NCBI GenBank assembly: GCA_038373865.1
Contig: JAXGGA010001082.1
Coordinates: 1-64,000 of the forward strand
Source: Uloborus plumipes
Taxonomy: Eukaryota > Arthropoda > Arachnida > Araneae > Uloboridae
Reading direction: 5' to 3'
Length of the DNA: 64,000 bases
The notes beneath the pieces were generated by a model. That model had not been told where the DNA came from, made no database searches, and worked only from the letters and a program-made list of their open reading frames with translations. This document shows, piece after piece, positions 22,327-33,054 of this stretch (positions are counted from its first letter, which is position 1; the number at the start of each line of letters is the position of its first letter). Both the position numbers and the translations under genes were made by a program.

Positions 22327-23746
22327 CACTGCTCGACATTGAAAATGCAACACCAAGAAGGAGTGGTCAGAAATTCATGCAAATTTTACCGTAGACGCAC
22401 GTCACTGAGTTATGCAAATGATATGAAATGCGCAGCTCTCCGACGCACGTGAAGTAAGATATAAGAGAATGAAGTTGAAAAGTGGGCTATGTTCATGTTG
22501 GTTTTTCTGCCAGACTAATTATCGGAGAAATTTGGTTTTTGTCTCGAAGGATACGTGTGATAGGAGGAAATGCCACGCCGTCCTCAACGAAGACACTTCT
22601 AGCATATAGACGACTTTACAAGGGGTATGGTGATCGGACTGAGAAGGGGAGGTTGGTCCATACGTCAAATTGCAGCTGATACCCACATGGATGAAAGCAC
22701 TGTGCATCGGCTGTGTCGGAGATGGTTGGAAAGAGGAAATGTAGCCACATTGAGGGGTGCAGGTGCAGCCAGAGTGACGTCAGACCGCTTGGATCGACGG
22801 ATTCACCGACAAGCTGTGGCGGACCCGCAAGTCACTTGTACGTCGATTCTGCAGCACGTGCAAGGTACCCTGGATGTTCCTGTGTCGACCAGAACCATTT
22901 TCCGTCTACTGGTTGAACGTGGCCTGCAATCACGGCGTCCGCTAAGAAGACTGCCATTGACCTCACAGCACAAACTTCAACGTTTGGAATGGTGCCGGAC
23001 CAGAGCGACGTGGAGGGCAGAATGGCAAACCGTAGTGTTCTCAGATGAATCCCGCTTCTGTTTGTCCAGTGATAGTCATCGTATACGTGTGTGGCGTCGA
23101 CGTGGAGAAAGATCGAATCCGGCAGTAACTGTGGAACGCCCCACAGCGCGACAACGTGTCATAATGGTTTGGGGCGCTATTGCATACAATTCCGTATCAC
23201 CTCTAGTTCGTATTCGGGGCACTATGACGGCCCAACGATATGTAGATAATGTACTGCGGCCGGTGGCAATCCCCTACCTTCAGGGTCTGCCAAATGCAAT
23301 TTTTCAACAGGATAACGCCCGGCCTCACAGTGCTCGAATCAGCCAACATGCTCTACGAGGTGTACAGATGCTTTCCTGGCCACCATACTCTCATGACTTG
23401 TCACCAATCGAACATGTGTGGGACGTGATTGAACGCCGTTTGCAGAACCTGTCACTGCCTCGTTCAGAGGACGAGCTGTGGCAAATGGTTGAAAGGGAAT
23501 GGAGTGTCATCCCTCAGGACACCATCCGCAGGCTTATTGACTCCATGCCTAGACGTGTTTCTTCGTGCATCGCTGTCCGCGGTGGTCCTACTTCTTACTG
23601 AACCGACGCCGTCCTCGCTCTAAATTTTGCTTATTTATTTTGAAATAAATATCACTTATTGTTCCAAGCTGTCTCTGTCTTCTTACCAAATTTCATCAAT
23701 TTCTGACCACTCCTTCTTGGTGTTGCATTTTCAATGTCGAGCAGTG
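22327..23746 (+). mobile_element. Tc1-like transposon, complete, TA TSD
   Basis: The 1420-bp element has perfect 49-bp terminal inverted repeats (22327-22375 and 23698-23746) starting CACTGCTCGACATTGAAAAT. TA flanks both ends (22325-22326, 23747-23748). It encodes one transposase on the plus strand. Perfect TIRs and a nearly open transposase point to recent mobility. GC content is visibly higher than in the flanks. Confidence 0.95.
22627..23601 (+). CDS. Tc1-like transposase, N-terminally shortened by a stop
   Basis: The enzyme would cut and paste the surrounding element by binding its TIRs. The 324-residue ORF keeps most of the N-terminal helix-turn-helix region (WSIRQIAADTHMDESTVHRLCRR, given here as positions 10-32) and the DDE domain: Asp140 in VVFSDESRF, Asp229 in FQQDNARPH and Glu262 in SPIEHVWD. 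Asp229 and Glu262 are separated by 32 residues, two fewer than the usual DD34E. A likelier native start is ATG at 22570, in frame and encoding a basic MPRRPQRR start, but codon 11 is TAG (22600-22602), so translation from there stops early. The internal ATG at 22627 leaves a shorter DNA-binding domain. Probably a recently inactivated copy. Confidence 0.9.
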   Translation: MVIGLRRGGWSIRQIAADTHMDESTVHRLCRRWLERGNVATLRGAGAARVTSDRLDRRIHRQAVADPQVTCTSILQHVQGTLDVPVSTRTIFRLLVERGLQSRRPLRRLPLTSQHKLQRLEWCRTRATWRAEWQTVVFSDESRFCLSSDSHRIRVWRRRGERSNPAVTVERPTARQRVIMVWGAIAYNSVSPLVRIRGTMTAQRYVDNVLRPVAIPYLQGLPNAIFQQDNARPHSARISQHALRGVQMLSWPPYSHDLSPIEHVWDVIERRLQNLSLPRSEDELWQMVEREWSVIPQDTIRRLIDSMPRRVSSCIAVRGGPTSY

Positions 23747-23748
23747 TA

Positions 23749-24908
23749 TATCATTCAATTTTTAACACTGTCTTAACTTTGAGAAATTTTTGCCTCACAA
23801 CATGAGCATTAATTTTCAGGGTTGCAAAAATGTTACGTTAGTAACACTGCTATTTTGGTTGAAAAAATATCTACTGTCAGTAATTTTGCTTTAAATTCTT
23901 AGCAGAAATGATACATAGATACCATTCACATTGTAAATCCACCAGCATAACTAAAAAATATTTTTTATCCTTTAAGTTACAAGTAAAAACTGTTACAAAA
24001 TCAGCTCTGAATGTTTCGTTAGTCCCTACGGAATGACTCATTAGGATTATTATTTTTAATATTACAAATTTCATCCTCATTGTTTTCCCCCCTTTTTTTT
24101 TGCACAATTCCAATTTCAGAAATAGCTACTTATTTATTCTTGAGAGAAATTTGTTTTTCTCTATTTTTCCAATTTTCTAAAAATACATTTTAAGAAATTT
24201 GTGAATTGAATACATTTTTCTCAAAATACATTTTAATTGATAAAATTTCAAAATTTTATCAAACTTCTTTGAAATAATTATTATAGTTTTGGGAATAAAA
24301 TTGCATTAAAAACCTAGACATAAAACCTATTTAAAACAATTAGAGGGAAGCTGTGGTGGGCACTTTAATTTAGGGGTGTTCATAATTCAAATTAATTATT
24401 CAATTATAAGTTGCTACTTATCTCAAGTCTTTTATTCTTTGAAAATTAGAGGTTATCTAAAAGCATTAAGCTAAGGAAAAAAGTATCGACACATGAAAAA
24501 TGCTGCAACATTGTCAAAATGTGTGTATTTATTCAAAATATTAATGTTAATTATTAAATCATTTGCATCAACATTATTATTATTTTGTATTTCATTCCTT
24601 GAATTATTATTTTCTTTTACTTACTACACTACACATTTGTATTACCTGTTATACTTGTGTTTGCACAAAATTATTTATTTCTTGTTTATAAATTTATTCA
24701 TCGTAGTTTCTTTTTCAAGCATCCTTGAAGTATTTTTGTTTAACATCTGACTGCTTATAAACAAAATGAAATATTTATGTTTTCGTATTCCAATTGAAAA
24801 GTTCAGGAAATTTAAGAGGGTTTTCTTTTAATATTCCAATCAGTTTTACGCATTGTATGGAATATTTGTTTTGTTTTTACTCTGTTCACTTTCATACTGC
24901 ATGTTATT
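23749..24908. other. AT-rich DNA, no feature recognised
   Basis: Very AT-rich. ORFs such as 24493-24750 encode hydrophobic low-complexity strings typical of AT-rich random sequence. There is no transposon boundary that I can support. Confidence 0.5.
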
Positions 24909-25103
24909 CCAGAAAATCTTACTCAAACTTATTTGCAGGTTTTTTCCCGTGATTATGTCTTTAAAACCTATGTATTGCGCATTTTTAAACAAATATGAAG
25001 AATGGTGCTGCAATTTGAACTGATTTTGTTTGTGAACAACTGATTGAAACAACTAAATTTATATTACAGTTTTTTCTTTTGTTTGTTTTAACAACACTAG
25101 TAG
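24909..25103. repeat. Second copy of the 21731-21935 segment
   Basis: This is a diverged duplicate of the segment upstream of the truncated hAT MITE at 21936. In both places the same hAT MITE follows at the same position, so the MITE inserted before the duplication. Confidence 0.65.
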
Positions 25104-25335
25104 TGGGGATGCACCGATAAGCAAATTGGTCGATTACCGATTAATCTGCTCATGATAATCGGCAGTTTTATATTACTGTTAATACAACTATTTATCTAGA
25201 TTCTTGGTGAAGGTATGCTTTAAAAAGTAATATTAAAAAAAATAATCGCAGATTAATCGGCAAGATTTTGCCGATTATTAATAGTCGGCAAGGTGGCCGA
25301 TTAATCGGTATTGCCGATTAATAGGTTCATCCCTA
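25104..25335. mobile_element. hAT MITE, ATCGG-rich, 8-bp TSD
   Basis: Ends TGGGGATGCACCGAT and (complemented) TAGGGATGAACCTAT bound 232 bp dense in ATTAATCGGC-like words on both strands. Flanking octamers ACTAGTAG and ATTAGTAG differ at one base. Non-coding. Confidence 0.75.
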
Positions 25336-25651
25336 ATTAGTAGTATAAGAAGCTTGAAAATCTTTATCTAAATAAATGTTGATTCTTAGAGATTTACTTC
25401 AATAGAATGGGCAATGGGCATTCAAGTGTGTGTTGGATTAATGATAAACAAGCAATCCAACCATCATCCTACCCACCCAGCCATCCGCCATCTTACCTCA
25501 CTCTACAGTTTTCGTTTTGCGTTTCATTTTCATTACCATAGCCTATTGTAGACATCGTACATTACACATAGTTTCTGTATTACAACGTGTACTTTACAAA
25601 TAGTTAGTAGAAGTAAAAATAACTTTCGTTGAGTAATTCCTTACCTTTTAA

Positions 25652-26174
25652 CCCATTTATGCCCAAGTTTTTTTAAATAATTTTTTTCAATTTTTACCTG
25701 CTTAAAATTCTTACATGGAATGGTTTACATGCATTTTAGGCTTAAAATAGTTCGCCGTTGCCATATTTATTAAGTTATTTAACGTCCTGTTTATGGGACA
25801 TTTTACAGATGTGTGAGCCAAATACGACCCTACTTGACTTTTCATTTGCAAAATAACATTATAGAAGGCATCTCTCTTCAATTTTTAGCAAATCATTTTA
25901 AAATAGTTTAATTTTATGAAAAATGAGTTTGCAAAAAAAAAGAAACTTACTTTCTGTGGCTACCCATGCTGGATCGTTGCTTGACTGATTTATCTGAAAA
26001 TAGCTGTCAATAAATCAACTCTGATGTCCAAGTAGTGGCTCTAACTGGTTTTCTCAAGAAGAAGGACTATTTACCTTGTGAAAAACAGCTTTCGTAAAAT
26101 GATATACCCATTACAGGTTTTTGTATGCAGTAACTAACAGGCGTCCCGTTTTTAGGCAATTGGGTATAAATGGA
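25652..26174. mobile_element. piggyBac-like MITE copy 2
   Basis: Flanked by TTAA (25648-25651, 26175-26178) with CCCATTTATGCCCA at the left end and a slightly mutated right end. It is strongly similar to 2623-3139 across its whole length. Non-coding; the 65-codon ORF at 26121 corresponds to the one at 3086 and lies partly outside. Confidence 0.8.
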
Positions 26175-26374
26175 TTAAAGTCAAAAAATTACACCCACAA
26201 ACAAAAAAAAAAAAAAAACTCAATTTTGATGGTTACTGCTCGCAAAGCAATCGAATCCAAAATCCCTAGCACATTGGGATTACGTAACCCTCCAAAATCA
26301 GAAAGTACTTTGCCGTAGGTTAATATCACCGAAGGAATTAAAGATATTGTAAATTCATCATCTTTACCCTCCTT

Positions 26375-26375
<1 letters not shown>

Positions 26376-26405
<30 letters not shown>
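26376..26405. repeat. (AC)n microsatellite
   Basis: About 15 AC dinucleotides in a row. Confidence 0.95.
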
Positions 26406-27225
26406 TTTTATAAATATTAAGGGAGCGTTATATGAAATTTTGTGTACTTATGTAAGTACACTACGTTTTGTAAGTAGTGTACGTACAAAGGTTTATGGAA
26501 AATAACTGATAGTTTATCGCTACATTTCTACTGCAAAAATGCTTTTTATAGTGTTTAAAATATTTCGATAAACTTTTGATTTAGGAGTATTTCAAGTATC
26601 ACTTTAAAAATTTCAACATTTGTTTGAAATACCGAAAATATTAAATTGTCGCTTATAATTGCTAAGCGACGATAAGAGCGCCTTTTCATAATGATATCAT
26701 TATTTTCAGCTTGAACAAAAAAGTCATTTAGTAGCAAAAAATTATATTAAACTTAATTCGAAGAAATGATGTCACTTTATGATAATTTAACCTCTCCTAT
26801 GAAAGTTATTTGTCAAAATTTAATGGTATCCTAGTTTTGATCCGATTGCGAAGGATTTATTCAGGACTTAATTTCTAATGGAAGATGGGGAGCCCTAGAG
26901 TGTTTCGAATGAATTTTTATGTATAAATGGTATAAACTCTGTTAATTTTGAAAACATTATCGTAAAATTAAAAGAAGTGCAGCTGTTGAGCTCTCGTAAG
27001 CTCCCATGTAAATGAGCTCTAAGTTTATTTCTACTCTAGGTTATGCATTCGTGTTAAAAAAAGTCAAGAGATTTAATAAAAGTAGAGTTTCCCATTTTTT
27101 TTAGCTTATGTACCACTTGGTTGCACACCATGCTAAATTGTACAAACAGGTTAGTACAATTGGTAAAAACAGTTATATACTGTGAAATTTTTTTATTATT
27201 AGTGTGTTGTTGCTTTGATGTGCTA
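26406..27225. other. AT-rich DNA with one small palindrome
   Basis: A short inverted repeat GTACACTAC...GTAGTGTAC is near 26456-26486. Otherwise there is no gene or element boundary. Confidence 0.5.
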
Positions 27226-27356
27226 CATGCTACAAACTAATTTTGTGCCAAGTGGCATGAAAATCGACAGAACGGTTTTGGCGCTACGCGCGTAACAGAC
27301 AGACAGACAGAAAGAAGGAAAGACAGACCCACCTTCAGCTTTATTATTAGTAGAGA
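27226..27356 (-). mobile_element. Helitron-like 5' end (minus strand)
   Basis: On the minus strand the sequence starts TCTCTACTAATAATAAAGCT, preceded by A, and runs into a (CTGT)-rich tract and the phrase TTACGCGCGTAGCGCC. This start is typical of arthropod Helitrons. A near-identical 130-bp segment lies at 35263-35393. No matching CTRR end was found for this copy, and it may be a solo fragment. Confidence 0.5.
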
Positions 27357-28004
27357 TGTAAAATAAGTTGGACAATATTATTTGAGGAATCTGTTTAATT
27401 TTTTTTAACACTACTGATATTATACAATACACCACAAACAACCTTTAGCTATCAGTTTTTGTTGGCTCTCTTTGCTACATAAGAGGATTTTTGCCCCCAG
27501 CTCTTTTAATTCCTATTCCATGCTGATGAGTGTATAATAAGCATGAAACTGCAGTCCATGGATGAAATAAACAAGCTGGATTTGCATATTTCTGTCTTAT
27601 CCCTGGCTTAGGGGCGGTTACTTACTGCTTTATACTACTAATATTAGTTTCAAATGCAAAGAATAGTCTTGAAATTCGAAATTTATCATATGGCCAATAT
27701 GTTGCCTTGATGTTCTCTTTAAGAAATAAACTACACGTGTAATTATATCGTCGCCACCATGCTAAACTAACGAATGTGAAAATTGGCACTTTTCAGGAGA
27801 GCCAAAACACTGCATATAACTTTTTCCCACCTGCCGTGTCTGGTTATTTGACAATTTTTAAACTTTTATATATACCTTTAAGTGCAAAACTAACGTTCGA
27901 AGGTATCATTTTAATTATAATTATTTGTAAAATTTGAACTTGAAAAACGTGATTTTTCACATTCGTTAGTTTAGCATGGTGCCGACGATATGTCATTTCA
28001 TTTC
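27357..28004. other. Unassigned AT-rich DNA
   Basis: Two words, GTTAGTTTAGCATGGTG near 27966 and CACCATGCTAAACTAACG near 27756, are reverse complements about 200 bp apart and could be TIRs of a small MITE (about 27756-27982). I see no other support. Confidence 0.4.
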
Positions 28005-28290
28005 ACACCTCCAGGGTCCCCCGTACCTACCACAGCTTCGTGGTTTAACCGGGATAGGGCCCTGAAGAGCGCTCTCTTCTTAATTTTGAACCAGAACTTA
28101 GGGTCGAGCAAACTCTAAACCCAGCAACCCCAGAGGCATCGTTTCACTTGGAGGACTTTGTGACCATGACATTTTTAATGCCTCCCAGCCACCATTAATC
28201 AAGACGGTGGACCTTTGGTTGGCTGGGATCGAGCCCGGGTCCCTCCGGACAGGTTACGGCAGACACACAAGGCATTCTTGTTCTTTAAAA
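28005..28290 (-). mobile_element. SINE-like element (family 3) with B-box-like motif
   Basis: On the minus strand a GC-rich segment has GGGCTCGATCCC, a plausible Pol III B box, followed by a body ending with CCCTATCCCGGTTAAACCAC...GGTAGGTACGG. The same ending appears in the retroposed insert at 7059-8141. Its composition contrasts sharply with the AT-rich flanks. No clear TSD, so boundaries are approximate. Confidence 0.55.
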
Positions 28291-28717
28291 TCTCATCTAA
28301 CCACTTCCAAGACACAAGAGTGAGATCAGTTACAAACAATTCACAGCTTACGTTTTATGTATAGTTTTGTAATATTGTAATTGCTTCTTTGATTTACAAA
28401 ATTGCAAAAAAAAAAAATTATCAAACACGTTCGTCAACTTTTTAAAGAAATGAAATAACTAAATATAGTTTAAAGAAAACTAAAAAATACGCTTTTAGAG
28501 TTAATCAAACTGCCTTATATTAGTTGTAGGATAGTATTAAGAATAATACACTTAATACTATGATTAATAAGTACTAAAGGTTAAACTAAATTTCATGATA
28601 CTCTAACTGATTTTCCTCTGATTTTCAAAACTATTGAATATCCGCTAAGTTTACATGCACTTATAATACATCAACATGTAATATAGTTTAGCCTTTAGTA
28701 TCAATAATAGCATTAAA
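28291..28717. other. AT-rich DNA, no feature recognised
   Basis: Nothing supported beyond an A-run near 28407. Confidence 0.5.
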
Positions 28718-29659
28718 TGGGCGATTCTCTGTAAACTAGTAATTGACTGTCCGGACTGAGTATTTTAAAAATAATAAAGTGTAATAAAGTAATTATCGCT
28801 CTTAACACAAGTAAAGCATTAATACTTTGTGGCCCAATTGTATTTGGAGTGATAACAATTTAATTTTTTTTCTAGAAATTATCTAAGCGCCAAAAACACA
28901 GTCCCCTGGCTGTCCCAATCCCATAGTCTAACTGTTAAAGATAGTATTTCAAAAAATCTATTAACACTTCATAAATTTGGCAATTAATATCTAAAAATAG
29001 AATAATGAAGCTATATTTTTCTTATGAAATAAGGTATAATTACGTATTTCTAAAACTTAAAATTGTCATGTAAATTCTGTCCGGAGTTTTTTCAAACAGT
29101 CCCCTGCAACAAATTCAAAGCTGTAATACGAAAAATCTATAACTTTTGCAAATTCTTTTTGGCATGAAGTTTAAAGTAATCAGGGCGAATTTGCCGAAAT
29201 CGCCGAGAACGGTGTTGAAACGCTACTTTGCTTGGTTTGAGAGACACATTTGTGATGGAAGTATGCATCAGGGTCGTTGCGAAAACAGTCCTCTGGGAAG
29301 TGATTTTATTAATGTCCAATAATTTAATTATAAAACATATGAATTATTATGTCCACGATTTGTGCCTAAATTGATAGGTAGTCTCGCAATTAATTATGTT
29401 CCAATAGTTTTGCTGATATTACGCAATGAAGAGCAAAAACATAGTCACCTGGCACAGTCCCCTGCCTAGTTATACTAGGCGGGGGACTTACCCCCTATCA
29501 TGATTTATCAGAAAAACACAAACTTCAATTGGCCCTCTTTCAAACCAAAGTAATAGATTCATTTTCTGAGCAATAGTATTATAATTATACGAACATTTCA
29601 AAAAACCGTGCCCGGACAGATTTCGTATGAAAAATGACGAGTTTACAGAGAATCGCCCA
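28718..29659. mobile_element. Non-coding element with TGGGCGATTCTC ends and CAGTCCCCTG phrases
   Basis: The ends TGGGCGATTCTCTGTAAACT and its complement are inverted repeats, followed by TGTCCGGA near both ends. CAGTCCCCTG recurs internally at about 28899, 29097 and 29455. The terminus resembles the TGGGT-ATTC ends of 1261-2506 and 48878-51410. Flanking dinucleotides are AA rather than TA, so the target duplication is uncertain. No ORF with domains. Confidence 0.7.
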
Positions 29660-30137
29660 AATATATTTCTTTTATATTTTCAAAGAACGTGAAATTTATC
29701 TTTTATTCAGAGTTACATACCCCCATACATACAAACAAACCCACAAGGTAAAACTAATAAAACGTATTAAATACAACCAACAGGGGGAGCAAATTTGTTA
29801 AAAAGTAAAATTTGGCATCTTCTAAAGAGAAGAAAGTTCGCAGCGCGGTCTAATAAGTAAGGATCAGCGAATCGATAAAATTAGTAGCATGAAAAATCTC
29901 ATTTTGTCTTGTACATAAAATAAAGGAATGTTAATATCCGGTCTGCGAAGAGAAGTTGTTCAGGAAAAAGCTCGTTTCGTTTCTCAGTAAGTTGAAAAGC
30001 CTGCGAAGTACCAGCTAGATTTTTTTTTTTCTTTTTGCGTGCAGTTTGAAAATAAGGTCGCTCTAAGTATATTGGGTTTAATACTGAACACAATATTTGC
30101 TAACAAATATTTCAGTACGAACGAAATAATTTTTTAA
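29660..30137. other. Unassigned DNA
   Basis: AT-rich and without gene or repeat boundaries. Confidence 0.5.
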
Positions 30138-30139
30138 TA

Positions 30140-30313
30140 CAGTCGACGCTCGATATAACGACCATCTCCGTCCTCCAGAAAAAAGTCTTTGTAACGAGTG
30201 GTCTCTGTAAGAGGTAGAAAATAGAGTATATTGGGATGAAGTTGGGTTTTTCCCACCAGTCGTTGTATTGGATAGTCTTTATAACGAGTGGTCGTTATAA
30301 CGAGCGTCGACTG
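30140..30313. mobile_element. Tigger/pogo-style MITE (CAGTCGACGCTCG)
   Basis: The 174-bp element has inverted ends CAGTCGACGCTCGATATAAC and complement, flanked by TA. ATAACGAGTGGTC recurs three times, mimicking the terminus. Non-coding. Confidence 0.85.
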
Positions 30314-31930
30314 TATAAAGAAAGGGACACGCTAAAAGTAATATTTACGTAATTTTTAACCGTTGATTCGTTATGTCATCTTTCAATCGTAGATTTATAA
30401 CTCGATAAATATGTGTACTTTTAAATTCTTTTCTTGAAGCAATAAGTGAAATGTTTTCGTTATTTCACGCTATATGATATTTTAACCTATGAATTTTCTT
30501 AAAGTTTCAAGTCACGTTGTACTTTTCCATAAATTATCTGGTATGCTTTTCGTATGTTTAAAAAAATTACCAAAAGCTTCTTAACTTCAATCTCACTGAT
30601 TTACGTTGCGTAATTTTTTAGTCCTTCAAAACGATTCAAAGCATTTGATGTCAAATTTCTGTGTCTATTATGTGTTCTCATATCGATAACTTACCCAATG
30701 TTTCTCGCGAACTTCCCCGTGAAGAGGCAACTGTACAAACTTTCAAAAAAAAAAAAGTAAATAAATAAATAAATAAATAAAAACGGAAAAGAAAATGTTT
30801 ATTTTAGCATGGTAATTTAGCATGAATAACACAGGCCAACGATGAAAAAACTTTTTTAATGAAAATACCTTATTCTTATGTTGTTTAGGTTGCTGAATCC
30901 AAATATGATGCTTAAAAAGTTGTATCACCCACCATTTATTCACATTTTATAGTTACATTCATGAAATAAAGAAACATTTTTAGAATTTAACAGCTTTTTC
31001 ATAGTTAAGATAACATGAAAAAATAGGTCTAATGAACAAAGATGATGTTGGCAGCACTGCTGAAACACATGCTACAACATGATGGGGGATTACTGTTGGT
31101 CACTTCACCGGGAAGTTCAGCAAGCTATTCATCGCAGGAAAAGCTACACAAGAAGCTTCAAGGAAAAAAGGGAAAGAAAATATAAAGCAATTCCAGTTGA
31201 CAAGTGAACCTTGTATCATCACATAAAATTACTATTCCAAGTATTTTACTGTAAATACAAACCATTTTTACGATTCTACAGTGTTTCATTGATTTCCCTA
31301 TATACTGTAAATGGGTATTAGACTATATAATAAAATACATTTTGCTTGGAAACTAAGGGTGATACATAAAAACTACAAGCAGATTTGGATTCAGCACATA
31401 AAAATCTATCAAGATCAGCTATTAAAATTAAAAAAAGTTTTCAAAAAGGTTTTTTTTGTTGGCCTGTGTAATGTTTCTGAAAAGTGCAGCTTTTAGTTGT
31501 TTTCTTCAGAAAACTATGTAAGTAAAGCACAATTTCATTTTCTTTAAAATCGGTGAAAAATAAAAATTCACTTTATGCCTTTGCCTCAAAAAATTGCATT
31601 AGAAAAAAAAAAATCAAAAATTAAAAAAAAAAAAAAATGCTGTCAAACGCGATCACATCGCGCGGGTCCTCTAGCAGTGTAACTAAAGATTTTCATGAGT
31701 AATCACGGAATGATGACCGTTTTTAATTCTTGCTCAAATAAATTGTTGATTCAAACAGAAAAAAAAAACATTTTGCGTTAATTATATCTCATTAAAAAAA
31801 AAAAAAAAAAAAAAACATGCCTATCTTACATATCTAAAAAATAGTTATACATTTATTAAGACAGTGACAGTTTCAAGTTTCTTAATGAACTGGGTTCAAA
31901 AAACGTAAAATACGGTAAATACATAGCAAG
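30314..31930. other. AT-rich DNA with a possible Helitron 3' end
   Basis: At 31647-31674 the hairpin CGCGAT-CAC-ATCGCG is followed eight bases later by CTAG, the layout of a Helitron 3' end, but the next base is C rather than T and no 5' end was found. Several A-runs occur (30747, 31607, 31795). No gene. Confidence 0.4.
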
Positions 31931-32241
31931 TGTTGCAACTCTACCATTAATTTAGATATGACGCTATAAGCGAGCCAAACAAATACTTTAACTTTGACTT
32001 GGTCTCTTTTACTTTGCATTGGGCGCCAGAAATGCAGGAACACGAGTAGGGTCGAAAGTTTTAATAAGGACCCAATTGTATTTTATTCAAGTTTTATTTC
32101 ACATTCACCACATTAAACATACTAGAGGACGATAGATCACGACTACATAAAAATGCAAGGTAAAAAGGTCCAAGTCGAAGTTAAAGTTATTGCTTGGCTC
32201 GCTTATAGCGCCATCTCTAAATTAATGCTGGAGTTGCAACA
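31931..32241. mobile_element. MITE with about 75-bp TIRs (GTTGCAACTCTACC)
   Basis: Two long inverted arms (TTGCAACTCTACCATTAATT and complement, including GCTATAAGCGAGCCAA) bound about 310 bp. The centre holds unrelated sequence. TSD unclear; non-coding. Confidence 0.75.
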
Positions 32242-32489
32242 GAAAGAATCTTCTGAAGGGACCTGCTGAAAAAAAAGACGTAAATTTATGAAAAGCCTTA
32301 AACCGGGGACGTGAAATTGAGATTTAGTACATAAATTAACGTGTATAGTTTAATTCTAGCGGTACCCGCACGGCTTTGCCCGTGGTATAAAATTAAAAGT
32401 TCATTTGTAAAATAATTGATATAGCAGAAAAAATACTCTATTTTAGTTATAATTCAACTACAATTCCTTCAAAGTATGACATAAAAATT

Positions 32490-33054
32490 TGGTATGGACC
32501 CTACACTACTTCCTTTTACGTGTACATTTCTCAGTAGATGCCTTAAGTGCTAAAATAGTGCTTGGAGGGAGCAAGATAAGAATTCAAACATTTATATCCC
32601 TAGTTTGCCACGAAACAATGCAAAAAAATGTTTTACAATGATTAATCTCCTAAATATCGCCGATTTTAACATCATTCAGTAGATTTTTCGCAAAATATCG
32701 CCAATAGCACCAAATTGACCCCCCCCCCCAAAAAAAAAACAAATTTAAATCGCCAAATTTGTCGCCAAATACTTGTCAACCAAAGTCTTAGCGAAATATC
32801 GTCAAGTGGTAGTGCCAATTCATCTGCATTGAAATTAACACTGATTTACTCCATAAGAGGGGTAAAGCATCCCCTTGTGACATTCAAATGAAACCCCAAG
32901 GGGAGATGCACAAAAATAAGCCAAAAGAGAAAATAAGAACAATTTTGTTGCTCACCGAAACCAACAGAAATCTTACCAAAATTTGTAAGAAGAAGAAAGT
33001 TTCCTTTCCTAGCTTTAAAAACAAAACAATACATTTTCCGAAATGAAACACTTT
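32490..33054. repeat. Repeat E copy (ACTACTTCCTTTTACGT end), truncated
   Basis: Starts ACACTACTTCCTTTTACGT and includes repeated ATCGCC/CGCCAA words near 32656-32810. It is the inverted counterpart of 41617-42400. It is cut off at 33055 where repeat D begins. Confidence 0.65.

Noticed and set aside
31647..31674. Complete Helitron ending at CTAG
   Set aside because: The hairpin and CTAG are good, but the following base is C rather than T and no 5' TC start could be paired, so it is mentioned only as a possible end.
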